Source of the DNA: Pedobacter steynii
GTDB taxonomy: Bacteria > Bacteroidota > Bacteroidia > Sphingobacteriales > Sphingobacteriaceae
Direction: 5' to 3'
DNA length: 64,000 nt
Assembly: GCF_900103665.1 (NCBI RefSeq)
Contig: NZ_FNGY01000001.1
Coordinates: forward strand, 558,001 to 622,000
Shown piece by piece: positions 62,803-64,000 of the stretch. Every line of letters starts with the position of its first letter. Position 1 is the first letter of the stretch. The notes beneath the pieces were generated by a model. The model saw nothing but the letters and a program-made list of their open reading frames with translations. It searched no databases and was not told the DNA's origin. The translations under genes and the position numbers were made by a program.

Positions 62803-63981
62803 ATGAAAAAGAGTATAATTTTGGCAGTCCTTTTTTTGGGAAGTATAGCGGAGGGACAGACGTCCAATCCTTTGGGCTTTAGTATTAAAGGGAAAGTTGA
62901 TCAACCGGAAATATCCTCACAGGCAGTTCTCCAGTACTGGGACGGCAGTAAGTTAATTAGCGATACCACAATGCTCGTTAACGGCAGTTTTGCTTTTAAA
63001 GGTTCTTTAAGTCATCCGGTTAAAAGTACCTTGAGTATTATAAAAGCAGATCTTAGTCCTGCTTTCGCTATCGGAATTTCATTTGATGATGAAATTATTG
63101 GTCGGGATGGAATTTTTCTTTATCTGGATAAAGGAGATATAAGGATTAAGGGGCAAACCCTAAAAACGGCGATAATAAAAGGTTCTGCAGCACATGGGGA
63201 ATATCAGGCATTGCAGACCTCCCTCAATCCTTTTTTTGAAAGAAAGAAGGAAATTATTGAGGGCAGGGCGAAACTTGGTGCTGGAGAGCAAAGTAAAAGT
63301 CAGGAGAATGATGTCATTTTTGCAAAGCTTTTGGCTGTATCCAAGGACATGGAGCCGATACAGAATGATTTTATTAAATCACATCTCAATTCTTATGTAA
63401 GCTGGGATTTGATTACAGCTAGAAACGAAATTTTTGATGCCGCTATGCAAAAGGAGCTACTGGATCTTTTTCCGGAGAATCTTAGGAATAGCCATGCAGG
63501 TAAGGCGGCTTTTGCAAAACAAGCATTGTTATCTAAAACGGCCATTGGCAGACTAGCTCCTTTATTTACGCAGAACGATCCAAAGGGCAAGCCTGTCTTG
63601 CTTGCTTCGCTGAAAGGAAAATATGTATTGATTGATTTCTGGGCTAGCTGGTGTGCACCGTGCCGGTTAGAAAATCCTAATTTGAAACGTGTGTATGATA
63701 AATTTAGGGACAATAATTTTGAAATAATTGCTGTTTCCCTGGACGAAAAAAAAGATTTGTGGTTAAAAGCAATAGCGGATGATGGTCTTCCATGGTTGCA
63801 TGTGAGTGATTTGAAAGGCTGGAAGAATGAGGTTGGTATGCGCTATGCAGTTAGTTCGGTACCTCAAAATATACTTATAGATCCGGATGGTGTGATCATT
63901 TCCAAAAATCTGCGTGGAGTGGTATTAGAAAATAAGCTATCAGAAATTTTTAAAGAAAAATTAAAAAGTGAAAAAATCTAA
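62803..63981 (+). CDS. TlpA-type disulfide protein with DUF4369, second copy
   Basis: About 392 residues from ATG 62803 (MKKSIILAVLFLGSIAEGQ, a signal peptide); the frame to 62758 precedes it without support. The DUF4369 part (FSIKGKVDQPEISSQAVLQY), linker and redox domain with WASWC284-AP-C287RLENPNL, and the cis-Pro segment SVPQNILIDPDGV. It is a paralogue of the gene 180 bp upstream, and its N-terminal half parallels the truncated protein at 7667-8362. Predicted periplasmic reductase. The window ends 19 bp after the stop. Confidence 0.92.
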   Translation: MKKSIILAVLFLGSIAEGQTSNPLGFSIKGKVDQPEISSQAVLQYWDGSKLISDTTMLVNGSFAFKGSLSHPVKSTLSIIKADLSPAFAIGISFDDEIIGRDGIFLYLDKGDIRIKGQTLKTAIIKGSAAHGEYQALQTSLNPFFERKKEIIEGRAKLGAGEQSKSQENDVIFAKLLAVSKDMEPIQNDFIKSHLNSYVSWDLITARNEIFDAAMQKELLDLFPENLRNSHAGKAAFAKQALLSKTAIGRLAPLFTQNDPKGKPVLLASLKGKYVLIDFWASWCAPCRLENPNLKRVYDKFRDNNFEIIAVSLDEKKDLWLKAIADDGLPWLHVSDLKGWKNEVGMRYAVSSVPQNILIDPDGVIISKNLRGVVLENKLSEIFKEKLKSEKI

Positions 63982-64000
63982 GTCTCCGGGGATGAAAATC

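Overview
The window comes from a Bacteroidota chromosome, most likely a sphingobacterium of the Pedobacter/Mucilaginibacter type. The evidence is two complete SusC/SusD loci, a GH92 mannosidase, M16 and TlpA-type periplasmic proteins, a SusC-linked ECF sigma/FecR pair, lack of strong Shine-Dalgarno sites, and a Bacteroidetes-type conjugative transposon (Tra) operon. This assignment is an inference from gene families; no rRNA or tRNA gene was seen.

Layout. (1) 1-8.4 kb is the tail of a secreted-protein locus: an ABC permease fused to a GldG-like domain (5' end cut by the window), a GH92 alpha-mannosidase, an M16 zinc protease and a DUF4369 protein that stops before the usual thioredoxin domain. 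(2) 8.7-12.3 kb is a cluster of small regulators: two Crp-like proteins, a membrane LuxR-type protein, a GNAT-like protein and an unknown. (3) 12.6-20.9 kb is an extracytoplasmic redox/uptake locus: MauE, a four-Cys secreted peptide (DUF6520) and a propeller-like protein, facing a SusC-SusD-TlpA operon. (4) 21-35 kb holds conjugative element genes: a leader with terminator and competing hairpins, RteC-like, TraE, TraF, TraG, a lipoprotein, three related TraI-like proteins, TraJ, TraK, TraL-like and TraM. TraN, relaxase, coupling protein and integrase are not in the window. (5) 35-46 kb is element cargo: a serine-recombinase-like domain without the catalytic Ser, a histone H1-like protein, a probable defence island (SIR2-like, PIN-like, and a very large STAND-type NTPase with a nuclease-like N-terminus), an interrupted zinc-ribbon gene, a RadC truncated to its HhH domain, a roughly 170-bp imperfect palindrome and a J-domain protein. 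(6) 46.3-51.7 kb is a candidate ribosomal peptide (RiPP) cluster: a degenerate-C39/VKOR/thioredoxin fusion, two GT32 glycosyltransferases, a GG-leader precursor with six Cys, a TlpA-like lipoprotein, a DUF5672 protein and a remnant of a HlyD secretion gene. (7) 52.3-64 kb is a second secreted-protein locus: ECF sigma, FecR, SusC, SusD, DUF4843, PKD-like lipoprotein and two TlpA-type proteins.

The strongest candidates for undescribed biology are region 6, which could make a glycosylated, disulfide-bonded peptide (a Bacteroidota analogue of glycocins), and the SIR2/PIN/STAND set in region 5. Extracytoplasmic thiol chemistry recurs: six genes carry TlpA-, VKOR- or MauE-type redox domains. All functional links between genes are inferences from gene order and motifs.
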